NCBI GenBank assembly: GCA_922989275.2
Contig: OV277870.1
Span: 49,350,147 to 49,414,146, forward strand
Source: Gari tellinella
Lineage: Eukaryota > Mollusca > Bivalvia > Cardiida > Psammobiidae
Direction: 5' to 3'
DNA: 64,000 nucleotides
A model generated the notes under the pieces. It did no database searches, was not told the origin of the DNA, and worked only from the letters and a program-made list of their open reading frames with translations. The number at the start of each line of letters is the position of its first letter. Positions within the stretch are counted from its first letter, which is position 1. Position numbers and translations under genes: made by a program. Shown piece after piece: positions 1-11,149 of the stretch.

Positions 1-3000
1 TTCTTCTCTGTTATACAATTTTCTTTTTCGTTTGTCTCGACATATTTTCTGAGGATTGGTCACAATAATACTCGGAATACTTTTGGGATTGGTCACAATG
101 TTTTTCACGCTGTCAAAATTAATGAGCTTACTGTTTTTGTAATTGAGAGTAAAGCCTCTCACCTTACACGTTTCCTTGTTTGTATTTGTTTTGTAAGCGT
201 AGTTTTTGGGCCCTCCTGACACAAACTCTACAATGTGCTCCCCCTGATCTAATTCGTCCGTCAATTCACCTAAATAGTCCCCTAAAGGTGGATCCACCTC
301 TCCTGGTCTACTTACGTAAATGACACTGTCCGTATCATAGTACAGAACTCTTCTATCGAGCTGCTCGAGCACACTATACAGTTTGAGTCTAGCCCAGCAC
401 GTGGTAAATGTAGCTAGGTATATATTAGTTTTGTTGTCTTCTGGTTGACAGTCCTGCTTATAGACCCATTCTATTTGAATCATGTCATTGTTAAGGATAT
501 GGAAGTTTAGAGGTTGTTTTGTTGGATTAGAAAACAATTGAAAAAACAAGTTGGCCTGACTCTCGTGAAACATTTCTGTCTGGCGCATGTTCAGTCTCTG
601 TCCAAACTTGCCCCAAAAGCTATTGAGACATAGTTTAGCCAGAGCTCTCAACCCCGCGTTCTTTACAATCATTTTCTTGTCTAACGCCACTCCCTCTTTC
701 TCCTCGTATTGCTGGATGTACGTAGCCATGTCTTGAGCGCTTTTAATCCAGTCAGGAGAACCACTCGCCTCTTGTTTGTACTTCAAAAAGGTATTGATGT
801 ACTGTGCGAATAGTCCCCCTTTACTGGATTTTCTATCGTACTGTGTCGTTTCCTCCCAGTGGTATACTTCGTATATTTTCTCGAGCGTGTATCCTAATCT
901 GAGAGCAGTTTCAATCTCGGGGGTGCACCACGTACCAGTCAAGACTCTTTTTTCCGAAGAACATGAGCAGGGATCTTGATTCTCGATATCCGCGCAGGTT
1001 CGACATAAAGGAAATTTAAGTTTGCCGTTAGATCTGTATGGGAGGACCGGGTGATACAGTCCTCTCGGAGGTAAGATCTTTACTTTGGCAATCCCGAAAT
1101 ATTCCTTTATGTCCCCGAAATCTTTGGTCAAGATCTCGGGATGACCTACGGGGTATCGACAATACTTGTTGACCCACGGGTACAAGCTCGTAAAGTCAAC
1201 GTATTTCACCTGCTCATGGTCCTGGGTTTTGTAATAAAGCTGACTGGCATTGGTACGCCCCCCGAAGAAACTCTCTCTCGGGTCTAGTCGCTCGGTCAAA
1301 TCTAACTGATTAATATAATCTTTCAGTTCTTTGTTTTCGTTCTTTTGATTTTTGAACTCGTGGTCCCAAATACATACATATTTCATGCCTAAATGTTGGA
1401 GATATGCTTTCTTTTTCATCGTCAAGGCGTACAATTCGTTTAGCGATTGGTTCGTGAGAGGGTGATACGTATCTTCTCTACTCTCTGGGAAACACACAGG
1501 GCATCCGTGAAACACGCATCCGTGATACTCGTATGCCGTGTGCGTTTCCGCGCAATACCCATCCAATTTATATCGCTTACCGGGTATTGTCTTCTCACCG
1601 TCATTTAGAGCATGTTGAATTCGTACATGATCTACTCGTGACCTCCACTCCAACCACTGAATAGACGCCTGACTATACTGCTCTCTGTAACCACTGGGAG
1701 GAATTTTCGCTATTGGTGTACTTATAAATTGTTTCTTCGTCACATTCAAACTATCCGCTCTCACCCATTCATCTTTCACGCATACAAATAACACTCCCTC
1801 GCGCAGTTTGGCCGAAATCCATTCGCCACTGTCATCCACCTGTACTTTCCACGTTTCTTCTAAGAACTTTGTTCTGAAGATATTCATGCATACCGAGGCA
1901 ATGGTGACAGAGTCGAACGGATCCACGGCTCCAAACCATTTCTTTTCTTTCTTTCCATTTTCATTCACCACTTCCCTCTCTTCACCCGTAGCATTCATTA
2001 ATAATTCTCTAAATCTCATACACGCTTCTCTCAATATAACAACATCACTCCTACAGTACTCTAATATTTCTTTTCTAAAATCAAAACATTCATTCTTTCT
2101 CTCTTCCAACCACACTAACAGTTCACCTCTCTCTTTCTCACTCATATATTCGTGACCGTAAAATTTAGCCTCGGGGTAGGTTCCTACATAATTTTGATGT
2201 TGTTTCGTATTAAAATAATGGGGGAACCAACCCTTTTTCAACTCTGACAGTCCAAAGGCTTTAGGTAACGCTGATAGTTTCATTGGTAAAAAGTTGAGAC
2301 TGTCTAGCACTTTAATATGTAAGTCTCGCTCTACTGTCATATACATGATCTTGGACCCGTTGTAAATAATTTTGTCAGGCCTCATCGACTGATCAACGAG
2401 GTACTCTAACAGAAAGTAACCGTCATAGCCTTTCATGTTATGAGCAACCACTTTGCAGTACTCGTGTTGTTCCGAAAACAACCACTGTCCAAATTGCTCC
2501 GCAGTCTCCTGTCCTTGAAACACGACTTCTCGGAAGCCGCATTTTCCAGGACAGGGTCCCGCATCGTCATAGCTATCTTCACTTTTCAAACATTCTTTAC
2601 AACGGGTACCGCAACCATGACACACTGACTCGGGTGCGCATTCTTGATCGATGCATTGTTGACACACCGTTTGAGCCAATACAAAGCATGGCCGGTGAAT
2701 CGCTTTACCGCACCATGACGTGTTACAGTGTCGACATTTAGAGCAAGATTTACATACCTCAGTGCCTTGGCAGTCTGTACAATTCAATTTTTTGCTCAGT
2801 TGGTAACCTTCCTCACACTCGTTTATGTCATCCTGGCTACATTCAAAGTCAAAGAAGATGTATTTAGGTACAAACTTCTCTTTGCCATCAGTCGCTCTCA
2901 GGAAGCACTTATGGTCATCCATGACGTAGGTTTTACACGATTTACAATAATACTCCCCGCACGTATGGTCCTCTTTCTTCCTCCTATCGGTTCTCACTAT

Positions 3001-4392
3001 ATGAAAACATTGGGGACACCTCCACCACTTTTGACATTCGGATGGTCCTCTGGGCTGACCTGTTTTCTTCCCTCTTTTATGTACGGGTACTTTCTTATGC
3101 TCCTCGTAGCACTCGATCGATCGACACTCCATATGACAATCCCGACATTTTATTACGTTCTCCGTCTTGGGGCATACTCCTCTCTTACACACGCGACATG
3201 AGGTATCGCATTCGTGTCGCTCTTTGTTACTGTAATGGTAGAGGCATTTGGTACAGAAGTAAATGTCGCTGAAGAACCCCGTTATACTGGTGATGGCGTG
3301 GAAGTGGTCATCGTCTACCAAGTACAAATAAATGCAAGGTTTTTCATCCGTACTCGGGCTGGTAATAAACTTGTTACCCAGCCTCGCGCTGACCACCATC
3401 ACGCGCACACCTAGGAGTTCTTCAAAAGCCTCTACATCCTGTAAACTCGCCGGTCTGTCTTGGGGAACGCCCGCCATCTTACTAAGGGTGGATGCCAACT
3501 GTCCTTGTTCCTTGCGGGTCTTTTTGATTAGAGTTTTAAAGTAGCTGGCTGGTACTTTTTGGGTCTGTAACACGAGTTCGAGATTACTTTTCCCCTGTCT
3601 CTGTTTGATAACCTCTTTCCATTCATCGTCTGTACACCTTTTTAATTTTGCCCAACACACTCCGATAGCTCTTGCCATACACATATCATCCTCATTGTCG
3701 ATGGGCACAACGGACCTCTTGAGCTGTAGAGAGTTGTTGTCTCCTCTAATCCGTGTGATGCGGCGTCTGCTGCCCCCTTTAGGTAACTCGATGGTGCCAA
3801 TAGTTATATCAAAACTCTCATTGATCGATAGAGTCTGATTACTATTGAGCACCTTTTCCACCGTCTCCATGACTTTGCTGGCGTCCAGCGTGTCCCAGGA
3901 CTGCAAGGGAATGACGATTGCGTCGTGTAAACCATTATGATGGATCAGGACACGTCCAAGATCGTTCCCAGCCAAGTCCCTACGGGCCTCGTTCAGGACG
4001 GTCTGGAACATGTCATGGAGACCCTCTCTCACAGCTCGCAGTTGTTGTCCATTATACTGCTCATCCACTTTAACTTGGTAACTTCTGTCAACGGCCGCAT
4101 TTTTGGCATATGTTCTCTCTGCTTTCTTTCTCATGCTGTATTTTAAAGTGTCCGGTCTATGAGAGGGTCCTGGTTGGGACTGTCCACTCTCTTGAGAAGA
4201 ACCCGGCTGTGGCTCGTCACCGCTACCCTGCTGTACATTGAGTCCCTCTATTTCTTCCTGATCTTTGACATAGTCGAGAGCCAGCTCCAGATCAGCCTCG
4301 TTTAAAGTCACTGGGGTGTCCAACGGTCCCCCCAATGTTTCCAGTAAACTATCCAGCTGACTCTCGATCATCTCGTTGGTATACTCCGACAT
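1..4392 (-). CDS. Protein-primed family-B DNA polymerase (Polinton/Maverick type), C-terminus beyond window
   Basis: An unbroken frame of 1464 codons runs from ATG at 4392 to the window edge with no stop. Seen: Cys/His-rich block, residues 380-496; Exo I FDFE (D515, E517); Cys-rich insert, residues 538-618 with 17 Cys; Exo II HNMKGYDG (N652, D657); Exo III YCRSD (D783); polymerase motif A DFTSLYP (D1066); motif B KLCLNSFWG (K1253); motif C YYDTDS (D1353, D1355). All catalytic acids are present. Known: such enzymes replicate linear elements with a terminal protein as primer, with proofreading by the exonuclease. Inference: an intact self-synthesizing Polinton/adintovirus-like element whose remaining genes lie left of the window. 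An upstream region (C238 in DDMCMARAI; H363/H365 in DDHFHAI) loosely resembles an OTU-type cysteine protease. The start is fixed by a TATA box 60 bp upstream and by the open frame. Longer than the 1000-1200 residues usual for Polinton polymerases, because of the N-terminal extension. Confidence 0.93.
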   Translation of the reverse strand, partial: MSEYTNEMIESQLDSLLETLGGPLDTPVTLNEADLELALDYVKDQEEIEGLNVQQGSGDEPQPGSSQESGQSQPGPSHRPDTLKYSMRKKAERTYAKNAAVDRSYQVKVDEQYNGQQLRAVREGLHDMFQTVLNEARRDLAGNDLGRVLIHHNGLHDAIVIPLQSWDTLDASKVMETVEKVLNSNQTLSINESFDITIGTIELPKGGSRRRITRIRGDNNSLQLKRSVVPIDNEDDMCMARAIGVCWAKLKRCTDDEWKEVIKQRQGKSNLELVLQTQKVPASYFKTLIKKTRKEQGQLASTLSKMAGVPQDRPASLQDVEAFEELLGVRVMVVSARLGNKFITSPSTDEKPCIYLYLVDDDHFHAITSITGFFSDIYFCTKCLYHYSNKERHECDTSCRVCKRGVCPKTENVIKCRDCHMECRSIECYEEHKKVPVHKRGKKTGQPRGPSECQKWWRCPQCFHIVRTDRRKKEDHTCGEYYCKSCKTYVMDDHKCFLRATDGKEKFVPKYIFFDFECSQDDINECEEGYQLSKKLNCTDCQGTEVCKSCSKCRHCNTSWCGKAIHRPCFVLAQTVCQQCIDQECAPESVCHGCGTRCKECLKSEDSYDDAGPCPGKCGFREVVFQGQETAEQFGQWLFSEQHEYCKVVAHNMKGYDGYFLLEYLVDQSMRPDKIIYNGSKIMYMTVERDLHIKVLDSLNFLPMKLSALPKAFGLSELKKGWFPHYFNTKQHQNYVGTYPEAKFYGHEYMSEKERGELLVWLEERKNECFDFRKEILEYCRSDVVILREACMRFRELLMNATGEEREVVNENGKKEKKWFGAVDPFDSVTIASVCMNIFRTKFLEETWKVQVDDSGEWISAKLREGVLFVCVKDEWVRADSLNVTKKQFISTPIAKIPPSGYREQYSQASIQWLEWRSRVDHVRIQHALNDGEKTIPGKRYKLDGYCAETHTAYEYHGCVFHGCPVCFPESREDTYHPLTNQSLNELYALTMKKKAYLQHLGMKYVCIWDHEFKNQKNENKELKDYINQLDLTERLDPRESFFGGRTNASQLYYKTQDHEQVKYVDFTSLYPWVNKYCRYPVGHPEILTKDFGDIKEYFGIAKVKILPPRGLYHPVLPYRSNGKLKFPLCRTCADIENQDPCSCSSEKRVLTGTWCTPEIETALRLGYTLEKIYEVYHWEETTQYDRKSSKGGLFAQYINTFLKYKQEASGSPDWIKSAQDMATYIQQYEEKEGVALDKKMIVKNAGLRALAKLCLNSFWGKFGQRLNMRQTEMFHESQANLFFQLFSNPTKQPLNFHILNNDMIQIEWVYKQDCQPEDNKTNIYLATFTTCWARLKLYSVLEQLDRRVLYYDTDSVIYVSRPGEVDPPLGDYLGELTDELDQGEHIVEFVSGGPKNYAYKTNTNKETCKVRGFTLNYKNSKLINFDSVKNIVTNPKSIPSIIVTNPQKICRDKRKRKLYNREE

Positions 4393-4447
4393 GGTGTTGG
4401 TTGGTCAATGTCTAACTTCAGAATGGTCAAGTTGGTGTGTGCGCCTT

Positions 4448-4456
4448 CTTATATAT
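4448..4456 (-). promoter_or_regulatory. TATA box of the polymerase gene
   Basis: On the minus strand ATATATAAG lies about 56-64 bp upstream of the polymerase ATG (4392). Transcription about 30 bp downstream would leave a 5' leader of only about 25-30 nt, a compact arrangement. Inferred from position and sequence alone. Confidence 0.5.
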
Positions 4457-6700
4457 CTGCCTTGATCTGAAAAGAACGTTTGACTGGTCAATTGATTGTA
4501 AATTTATGACTGGTATTGCAGGCTGCTGATTGGACAATTTTGCAATCCCTCCTATCAGCCCTAACCATGAGCACAATCTGATTATACCTTAGTAAGACGT
4601 GTACCGTAGAGGAGTATACACATCGTGTAAACAGTACATTTTTATAAATATATGGATTAAATTGTTTAAACTGTATCGTAGATTACATACTGATGTCAAA
4701 TAGCAAAAATGAAAACTCTACTTATTTCATTATGGAAATAATAGCAAACGTAGTAGTAGTAGTATAAATAGTAGTAATAAGAGTAATATGAGTATTTAAT
4801 GATAATAATAAGTTCAATTTAAAAAAAAAAAAACGATGTGTCGCTATTTATCTCTAAGAAATCGTTATGAATAGTTAAAAATGTCTACTTTCTAAGCGAA
4901 ATAACCAAACGAAATAAATAAATGTATTCAAAGCATAGAGAAAACGACTAATATTTCGTTGTGCAAGGACGGCAAAGTCCGCGAATTAGTTGTACCCACG
5001 ATAATCATAAATTAATCTTTTTCTTTCATTTTCTTTCTTCATTTTGCCGGTAAAGTCCGCGAATTAGACATGCCCGCGAGAATGATTATCTTTTCCCCTA
5101 TATTCACGCATGCAAATGTGAATAAGTTCAAATATTCTCTTTGGTTTAACGAAATCAGACTTATAAAGAGAGGCGGCGAGTATTATGGATTCTTTGCCAT
5201 ATTTTTAGCTTTATAAAAATAAAATACTTAAAAGTTTGAAGACACAAGTGTTATAAAAATTACCCCCCACATATTTCTTCTTTTTTTTTTTTTCCCAACA
5301 ACATAACAGATTTTTTTTTTTTTAAATGAGGTTCAATCGCTGTATTAGACAGAGAAACGCCTTTAAAACGGATCTATCGAATAATCAATTACAACCAATT
5401 CTGTATAGAGAAATATAGTTCAACCGCATTATAATACGTTTAGATTAATGTTTGAGGAGTACAATAGAATTCTTTCCGCACTTAAATTTAAGGAAATCGA
5501 AAATGTTCTCAGTGTGTACTGCCCCCCTATCTTATAGTGTACTGTACCCTAACATATGGTTGTTTCGTCAAACTGGTAATATCGCGCACCAATTAGGACT
5601 ACTATAATTGTTGTGTTTTTAAATTGCTTTTATATAATAGTATCGTAAATGTGACAACTATACCTCATTACAATACAATAGAAACGCTTTATTTACTGTC
5701 GGGACATAAAAACGATATAACATAAACTCTAGAGAACTTTTAACACCGACATAAATGCGAAGAATTACGGACGATTCGTCAAAGTGTAAACTCGTCAAAA
5801 AAGGCAATATATAGTAATGTCAAAAGACGCGTATTTACTCCGTGATATATGCAATTGATGCCGCTTTAAATAAAACTTTGACCAAATAGGGAGACTTTTC
5901 AATGTATTATAATGAGTTTACATTTTATTTAGTGTTTAAGCATAATTGATTTACGAGAGAAAGGTGTAGATTAAATCAGGACGAAAGTAATACAGAAAGC
6001 AGCTGCCTATACGCAGAATATAAATCATGATTGCATACATTCAGCAATATAAACTTCAATAAGAATATCCCTAGCTTTATCCTTGATAGAATATGTTATT
6101 TTAAAATCAATCTAGAACGTATAAATAGAGAAACAAAACAAACTTACCTGCAAGTTTTCCGATCAGGGTGAGCACCTTTATTGACACTCGGTTTGCTAAT
6201 GTAGTATGAATGAAAATCTTTTCCCTTTATATGTACGCTCATGTTCACTTCCGACACGATTTCTGTCACATTTTAATGCAAATACACGACATGAACCGTA
6301 AATCTGTCACGTTTTACGACACTGTACTGGTCAGATTCGTTCTACATGTATTTCACGCAATTAATTTACCAGGTTTTATTTCACAGTATGAAGATACTGC
6401 GTCGCTTAAACGTGACATTTATAGCGGAGTAACAGGCCATCGATAATATTCTTGATATTTCCTCTAGCGACATACAGAACATTAATAAACCAACGCGAAT
6501 TGGACTGTAAGCCCTTTTGCGTCTCATAATTGTGAGAATATGATAATGGGTAGGTCTAGTATTTTCTATAAATAGGTAGACTAGTCTGGTTCCCTGTCGT
6601 GATAATTTGGCCCTAAAATAGTGCGATTGAACGAAACAAAAATCAAAATAGTCCTTTATAAGCTATTGGACGTTTCGATATGTGATGTTTAATAAGGCAT
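4457..6700. other. AT-rich flank right of the polymerase, no gene seen
   Basis: No credible coding frame. Contents: AGT/AAT-rich low-complexity DNA (4749-4815), poly-T runs (5278-5292, 5311-5322), and a diverged direct repeat described separately. If the polymerase is near an element end, the right terminal repeat of the Polinton should lie here or just beyond, but only one end is in the window, so it cannot be recognised. Confidence 0.5.
4970..5100. repeat. Two-copy diverged direct repeat, period about 78 bp
   Basis: AAAGTCCGCGAATTAG occurs at 4974 and 5052, each followed by a similar CCC(A/G)CGA-AAT tract. The TCCGCGAATTA core is GC-rich against an AT-rich background. Confidence 0.6.
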
Positions 6701-6714
6701 ACATACGAGACTTA

Positions 6715-7928
6715 CTATTGGTTATTCGTTAAACTGCGTGTTTATCTCTCTCGGGCTATATATCTTAATTTTATACCGAACGTTTCGGAGTAAAGTGTCA
6801 CCTGCTTAATTTACGGTGTCTTTGGTATTTCTACCGGACGTTTTATTGCAGAACGTATGACAAAATCGACACTTTGTACGCTGCATATTGGCTCATCTAA
6901 TAAATAATCACATTTCGTAGGCAAGATACATTTTCTGTGTTCCGTACGGTCAAAACGAATGCCTACAGGTAAATGAGTTTAACTAACGCCAAAGCGTGCT
7001 ATCTATGTACCACGAATGAAGCCGGTTTAGCGACAGGCGTATGTTTTACATTTCACGGTGTTGAGGCACTTAGGTGGTTTCTGCAACGAGGGTTCGTGCA
7101 AATTAATGAGCGCGCTATACTCAGGTCATGTTCTGAACAAACGTCGTGGTCAGTTTATAAAGGTTTCGTTTTCAGAATTGAATTCGCAGTGTGATGGCTA
7201 TATTAAACTTTTATAAACTGTACGTGCACGTATTCGGTAGTTGGACGTTGCAAACTATTGGTTATTCGTTAAACTGTGTGTTTATCTCTCTCGGGCTATA
7301 TATCTTAATTTTAAACGTTTCGGAGTAAAGTGTCACCTGCTTAATTTACGGTGTCTTTGGTATTTCTACCGGACGTCCTATGAAGAAAACGTGTTCAGGT
7401 GAAACGCCGAGTTACCTGCGTAAGACTAATTTTCGTTTCACACGTATAAAGGGTTAATTCAACGCGATCGTATTAGGAAAAGACCCAATTCAGCGCTTTT
7501 TTGTAGCTCGGGTGTTTACGTTAAGCGCCGCCTTATAACGTTCTGCAAATGTGTCCCCAAAACATAGCGCGAATGAACGCATTATTTTTAGAATAGTTCT
7601 TTATAGGCTATTGCAAATGAAGTATTTTTCAATTGAGGCGTTTTATAAGATAGGCAGATATGCAGCGCAAAAAGTATCCAGTTTTGTCATTACGAACGAA
7701 TAGTGAGGTCGAGCCTTTTAGGTCTTTGCCGCCGTCTTGATGCCTACGAGACTTTTTGACGTTGCATACTATTGGTTATTCGTTAAACTGTGTTTTTATC
7801 TCTCTCGGGCTATATATCTTAATTTTAAACGTTTCGGAGTAAAGTGTCACCTGCTTAATTTACGGTGTCTTTGGTATTTCTACCGGACGTCCTATGAAGA
7901 AAACGTGTTCAGGTGAAACGCCGAGTTA
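6715..7928. repeat. Three-copy direct repeat with conserved blocks
   Basis: A block beginning TATTGGTTATTCGTTAAACTG, with CTCTCGGGCTATATATC and ending in TTTCTACCGGACGT, recurs at 6715-6842, 7244-7415 and 7757-7928 (starts about 513-540 bp apart). Copies 2 and 3 match over about 170 bp. The DNA between blocks is more diverged. It looks like an old tandem repeat in which one segment stayed similar, or a series of repeated promoter-like modules (each has a TATATATC core). Confidence 0.75.
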
Positions 7929-8363
7929 CTCGCTTACCGCAGTATACGGTCATTACGAGGTCAGCCTGTCAAGGCCCACGAGGTCAGCCTGTCAACATCA
8001 TCACGCCCTCGGGGCTAATTGCCGCTATGGAGACAGCATTACTACTCGTCTGCACTATGCAATGCAAATTTCAAACATTTGAAGTTTTGACAGAAAAAAA
8101 CAATTTGGATCTGATCAGACGCGGCATTACACGGTTTCTATACTTGATCTTATCTGCTTGAAAAGCATATTAAAGTCGCCAATGGTGATTAGTAGTTAAC
8201 TCATTGGGCCCTAGTAACGCATACATTCGTTCTTTACCAAATGTGTACCTGTGGAGAGTACAATTGTCCTATAAAAACAGCGAAGTCGTTAGACTCGTTT
8301 GTGCTAAAATTATTATATACATTGCACCAAATTTAGAGCCAGGTCAACTACATGTGTCTATGC

Positions 8364-8545
8364 TCATAAAGCGTTTGCTTTGACAGATTTGAGAAGAATG
8401 CTCAGATCTGATCAATCAAAAGCTTAAAAACGTTGTTAGACACCACTCAAATGCTCAGATCTGATCAATCTAAAGCTTAAGAACGTTCTCAGACACCACT
8501 CAAACGCTTTATAAGCATACGATCAGGTAACAAGGTGTCAGGCTA
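8364..8545. mobile_element. Family I foldback remnant with internal tandem duplication
   Basis: Ends TCATAAAGCGTTTG and CAAACGCTTTATAAGC are inverted. A 52-bp unit beginning ATGCTCAGATCTGATCAATC is tandemly duplicated (8399-8450, 8451-8502). Related to the palindromes near 13989, 51686 and 52634. Confidence 0.6.
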
Positions 8546-8782
8546 GGTTCCAAAACTACCACATATATTTTCAAAAATCACCTCCCTATTGAAATACTGT
8601 CAATTCTCGATTTCATTGAATTTGCTTTTTCGATGATTTCCGTTTGAACGGGAAAGAATAACGTTTTCTGTGCTATATACTATGGGTACCGTTATTCCTT
8701 TTACAGACAATGTAGGTCCTAAGGTCTTAATATTATCCAGCATGCTAATCTGATAATGTCAAACTAAACTGGCAATGATTTA

Positions 8783-9060
8783 CAGCCATTCATGGCCTTA
8801 CTCCGAATACAATGGTTTTTCCCCCAAACATTTTGGATCCTGATCAGACGCCGCGTTGCGCGGCGTCTGATCAGGATCCAAACTGTTTGACACTTATTTC
8901 AATATTTATTTAGTCGATATACCTAAAAATTTAAATTGATAAATAAAAGCAGACGACAATATTGTTGAAATCGATGACGTCATGGTAGCGACTTGAGCAA
9001 AAAGATAACGACGACGTCATGGTAGTGAATTGGGGAAAAGTTTCCGAGGGGAAGATAACG
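8783..9060. mobile_element. Family B element, diverged, with intact hairpin 1
   Basis: A near-perfect stem-loop at 8830-8889 has GGATCCTGATCAGACG and its reverse complement around a GCGTTGCGC apex. The right side carries the GCAGACGACAATATTG tract of family B. The outer TTAA ends are worn. Confidence 0.6.
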
Positions 9061-10000
9061 ACCTTCTACGTGAGATCCATGCTGGATTCAGTGTATCATG
9101 TGCCGTGAACAAAGACACTGTGTCTGTTACCAAGGCTCGAATGTTATGGGTTATTTATTAGAAGTACAACCTTTATCTACCAGGGGATGGAACTTGACGA
9201 CAGTAAATGTCACTGTTAAGAGTCGCATGTCTCATGCAATGGATTTCTTTAAGAACCCAAGACAAAATCTCTTCATTGAAACGACAAATCACATTGCCAT
9301 GTGTAAAGAGTTTGGATCCAGATGATACGCCGAGTTTTGGAACTTGCAAATAGCTTAAGTAGAAGGGAGATATTTCAAGCAGGGAATGCTGATCTTGGTC
9401 TACACTCATTAGCACTCACAGGCATATTCAGTGTTTTGTCACAATGTACCTTTCATAATTACACGTGTAGACCTTGCTCAGTCGCCGATACTGTGAGTAC
9501 GACTTGTATTAGTCAACACTGCTTTTCGATACCGCCAAAAGTCTCGTGTTCATGGTGCGACATATTGTTTATGAATGACAATTCATATAGCCTTTACCCT
9601 TTCATTGTCATCATGTCATAATAACCAGTCAAACACAGTCGCTGTCATGTTATCGTCTGCTTATAGTTTTCGTCTGCTTTTCCTTATAACATTTTGGAAT
9701 TTTTTAAGTCGTTGACTAACAAAGCATTGGTGTGAGTGTAAAAGGCAAATTAAATAAAGAAAATCAACAGGTTCGTAAAATATAGACAGTTATTTAAATT
9801 TGAATAGGAAACAGTTAAGAGTTTAATCAAACGTCGAGTTGCTCGACTTATAATCATGCTAACATCAATTGCAGCCGTCATAATTGTTTCAGCATCAAAT
9901 AGGTTTTCTTTTTACCCCTACATAATTAGTTTGTCGTCTGCTTCAATATTGTCGTCTGGACTATCAATTCAACGTTAGATGTAAGAGAGTATAACATAAC
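9061..10000. other. Gene-free stretch with worn repeat pieces
   Basis: Short open frames here (for example 9098-9325, 9322-9621) have no recognisable domain and lie among repeat debris. A worn reverse copy of family B is visible near 9895-9985 (GTCGTCTGCTTCAATATTG). Confidence 0.4.
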
Positions 10001-10063
10001 CAAGATGAAGAGCATTCTGTGTTACTTCAACTTGCTGAAAACTATCACCTGCTTTTTATACTA

Positions 10064-10309
10064 CAGTGGAGAATCTGTTATTCTTTCCCGTTTAAACGCA
10101 AACGTACGCAAACGCAAAGCACTAAAACGTAGAAAAGAACAACTTTTGGACAATTCTGATAATTCTTGTTTATCTTGGTGGCAAACAGTTTTGAGCCTGA
10201 TCAGACGCCGGGTTACCCGGCGTCTGATCTGGCTCCAAACTGTTTGTAATGGAAAACATAGTTTTAGCGTAAACGCGTTTATTGGGAAAGAATAACAGAT
10301 TCTCCACTG
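10064..10309 (+). mobile_element. Family A MITE, complete
   Basis: TA-flanked, ends CAGTGGAGAATCTG and CAGATTCTCCACTG. Subterminal GTTTAAACGCAAACG on the left, GCGTAAACGCGTTTA on the right, hairpin 1 in the middle (about 10183-10248). A typical reference copy of 246 bp. Ends and TA target are of Tc1/mariner type (inference). Confidence 0.9.
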
Positions 10310-10471
10310 TAAAAACTAGTTTTCTTTTTAATGGTCGTAAAAGAGTTGTGTTTACTATATCTGTCTCATGATAGACGAACACTTGGAACAGAATGAATAC
10401 ATGGCAGTAAGCCCACATACATTGTACATGTAGGAACTTTCTACCTAAATTTCTTTCTGCGTTTATCACAC

Positions 10472-10712
10472 AAGGGTCCGTCTTACGAAACGTCGTACGA
10501 CAAACATTGTCGTAAGTGAGATTCTAAAATGCTAAAATATTATTAATTTCACAATCTGGTCCTGTCTTGTGACATCTCTTTGGAATCGTCTTGAAAATAC
10601 GATGCCCAAAAGATGTCACAAGACAGGATTAGATGGAGAAATCAGAAGTTATATGGGTTTTTTTTTTTTTTTTTTTTTTAAGTTTTGACTTACGACCGTT
10701 AGACGGGCCCCA
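10472..10712. mobile_element. Family H foldback element
   Basis: Inverted arms start CGTCGTACGAC and carry GACATCTCTTTGGAATCG. The whole element folds on itself. A long T run (10657-10679) interrupts the right arm, and the left end reads GGGTCCGTCTTACG. Confidence 0.75.
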
Positions 10713-10764
10713 GTTGTCTATTCAGATCAACTTCTTCATTACTGGTCCGTCGCTGTGCTTTATA

Positions 10765-11008
10765 CAGTGGAGAAAACGTTATTCTTTCTCAATAAACGCG
10801 TTTACGCTAAAACTATTGTTTCTATTACAAACCGTTTGGAGCCAGATCAGACGCCGGGTTACCCGGCGTCTGATCAGGCTCCAAACTCTTTGCCACCAAG
10901 ATAAACATGAATTATCAGAATTGTCCAAAAGTTGTACTTTTCTACGTTTTAGTGCTTTGCGTTTGCGTACGTTTGCGTTTAAACGGGAAAGAATAACAGA
11001 TTCTCCAT
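10765..11008 (-). mobile_element. Family A MITE, near complete
   Basis: CAGTGGAGAAAACG end on the left, hairpin 1 in the middle, GTTTAAACGGGAAAG side on the right. The right end reads TTCTCCATTA, one or two changes from consensus. Confidence 0.87.
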
Positions 11009-11149
11009 TATATTAAGATGTTTGCAAATAACCATTGTACTCGGGGTAAGGCAGTGATGGGGCTTATTGAAATGTAACGCAAAAGCAACACAGTGAAATT
11101 TAAAAAATCATAAATGTTAATTTCTTTTAAACTGAGTGGCAAATAAGAT

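Noticed and set aside
776..4146. Plus-strand frames of 60-157 codons over 1-4392
   Set aside because: They are shadows of the polymerase frame on the minus strand.
4393..8160. Right terminal inverted repeat of the Polinton
   Set aside because: Only one end of the element is in the window, so an inverted partner cannot be shown.
9098..9621. Possible small genes at 9098-9325 and 9322-9621
   Set aside because: Short, overlapping, no domain, no promoter or splice evidence, and set among repeat debris.
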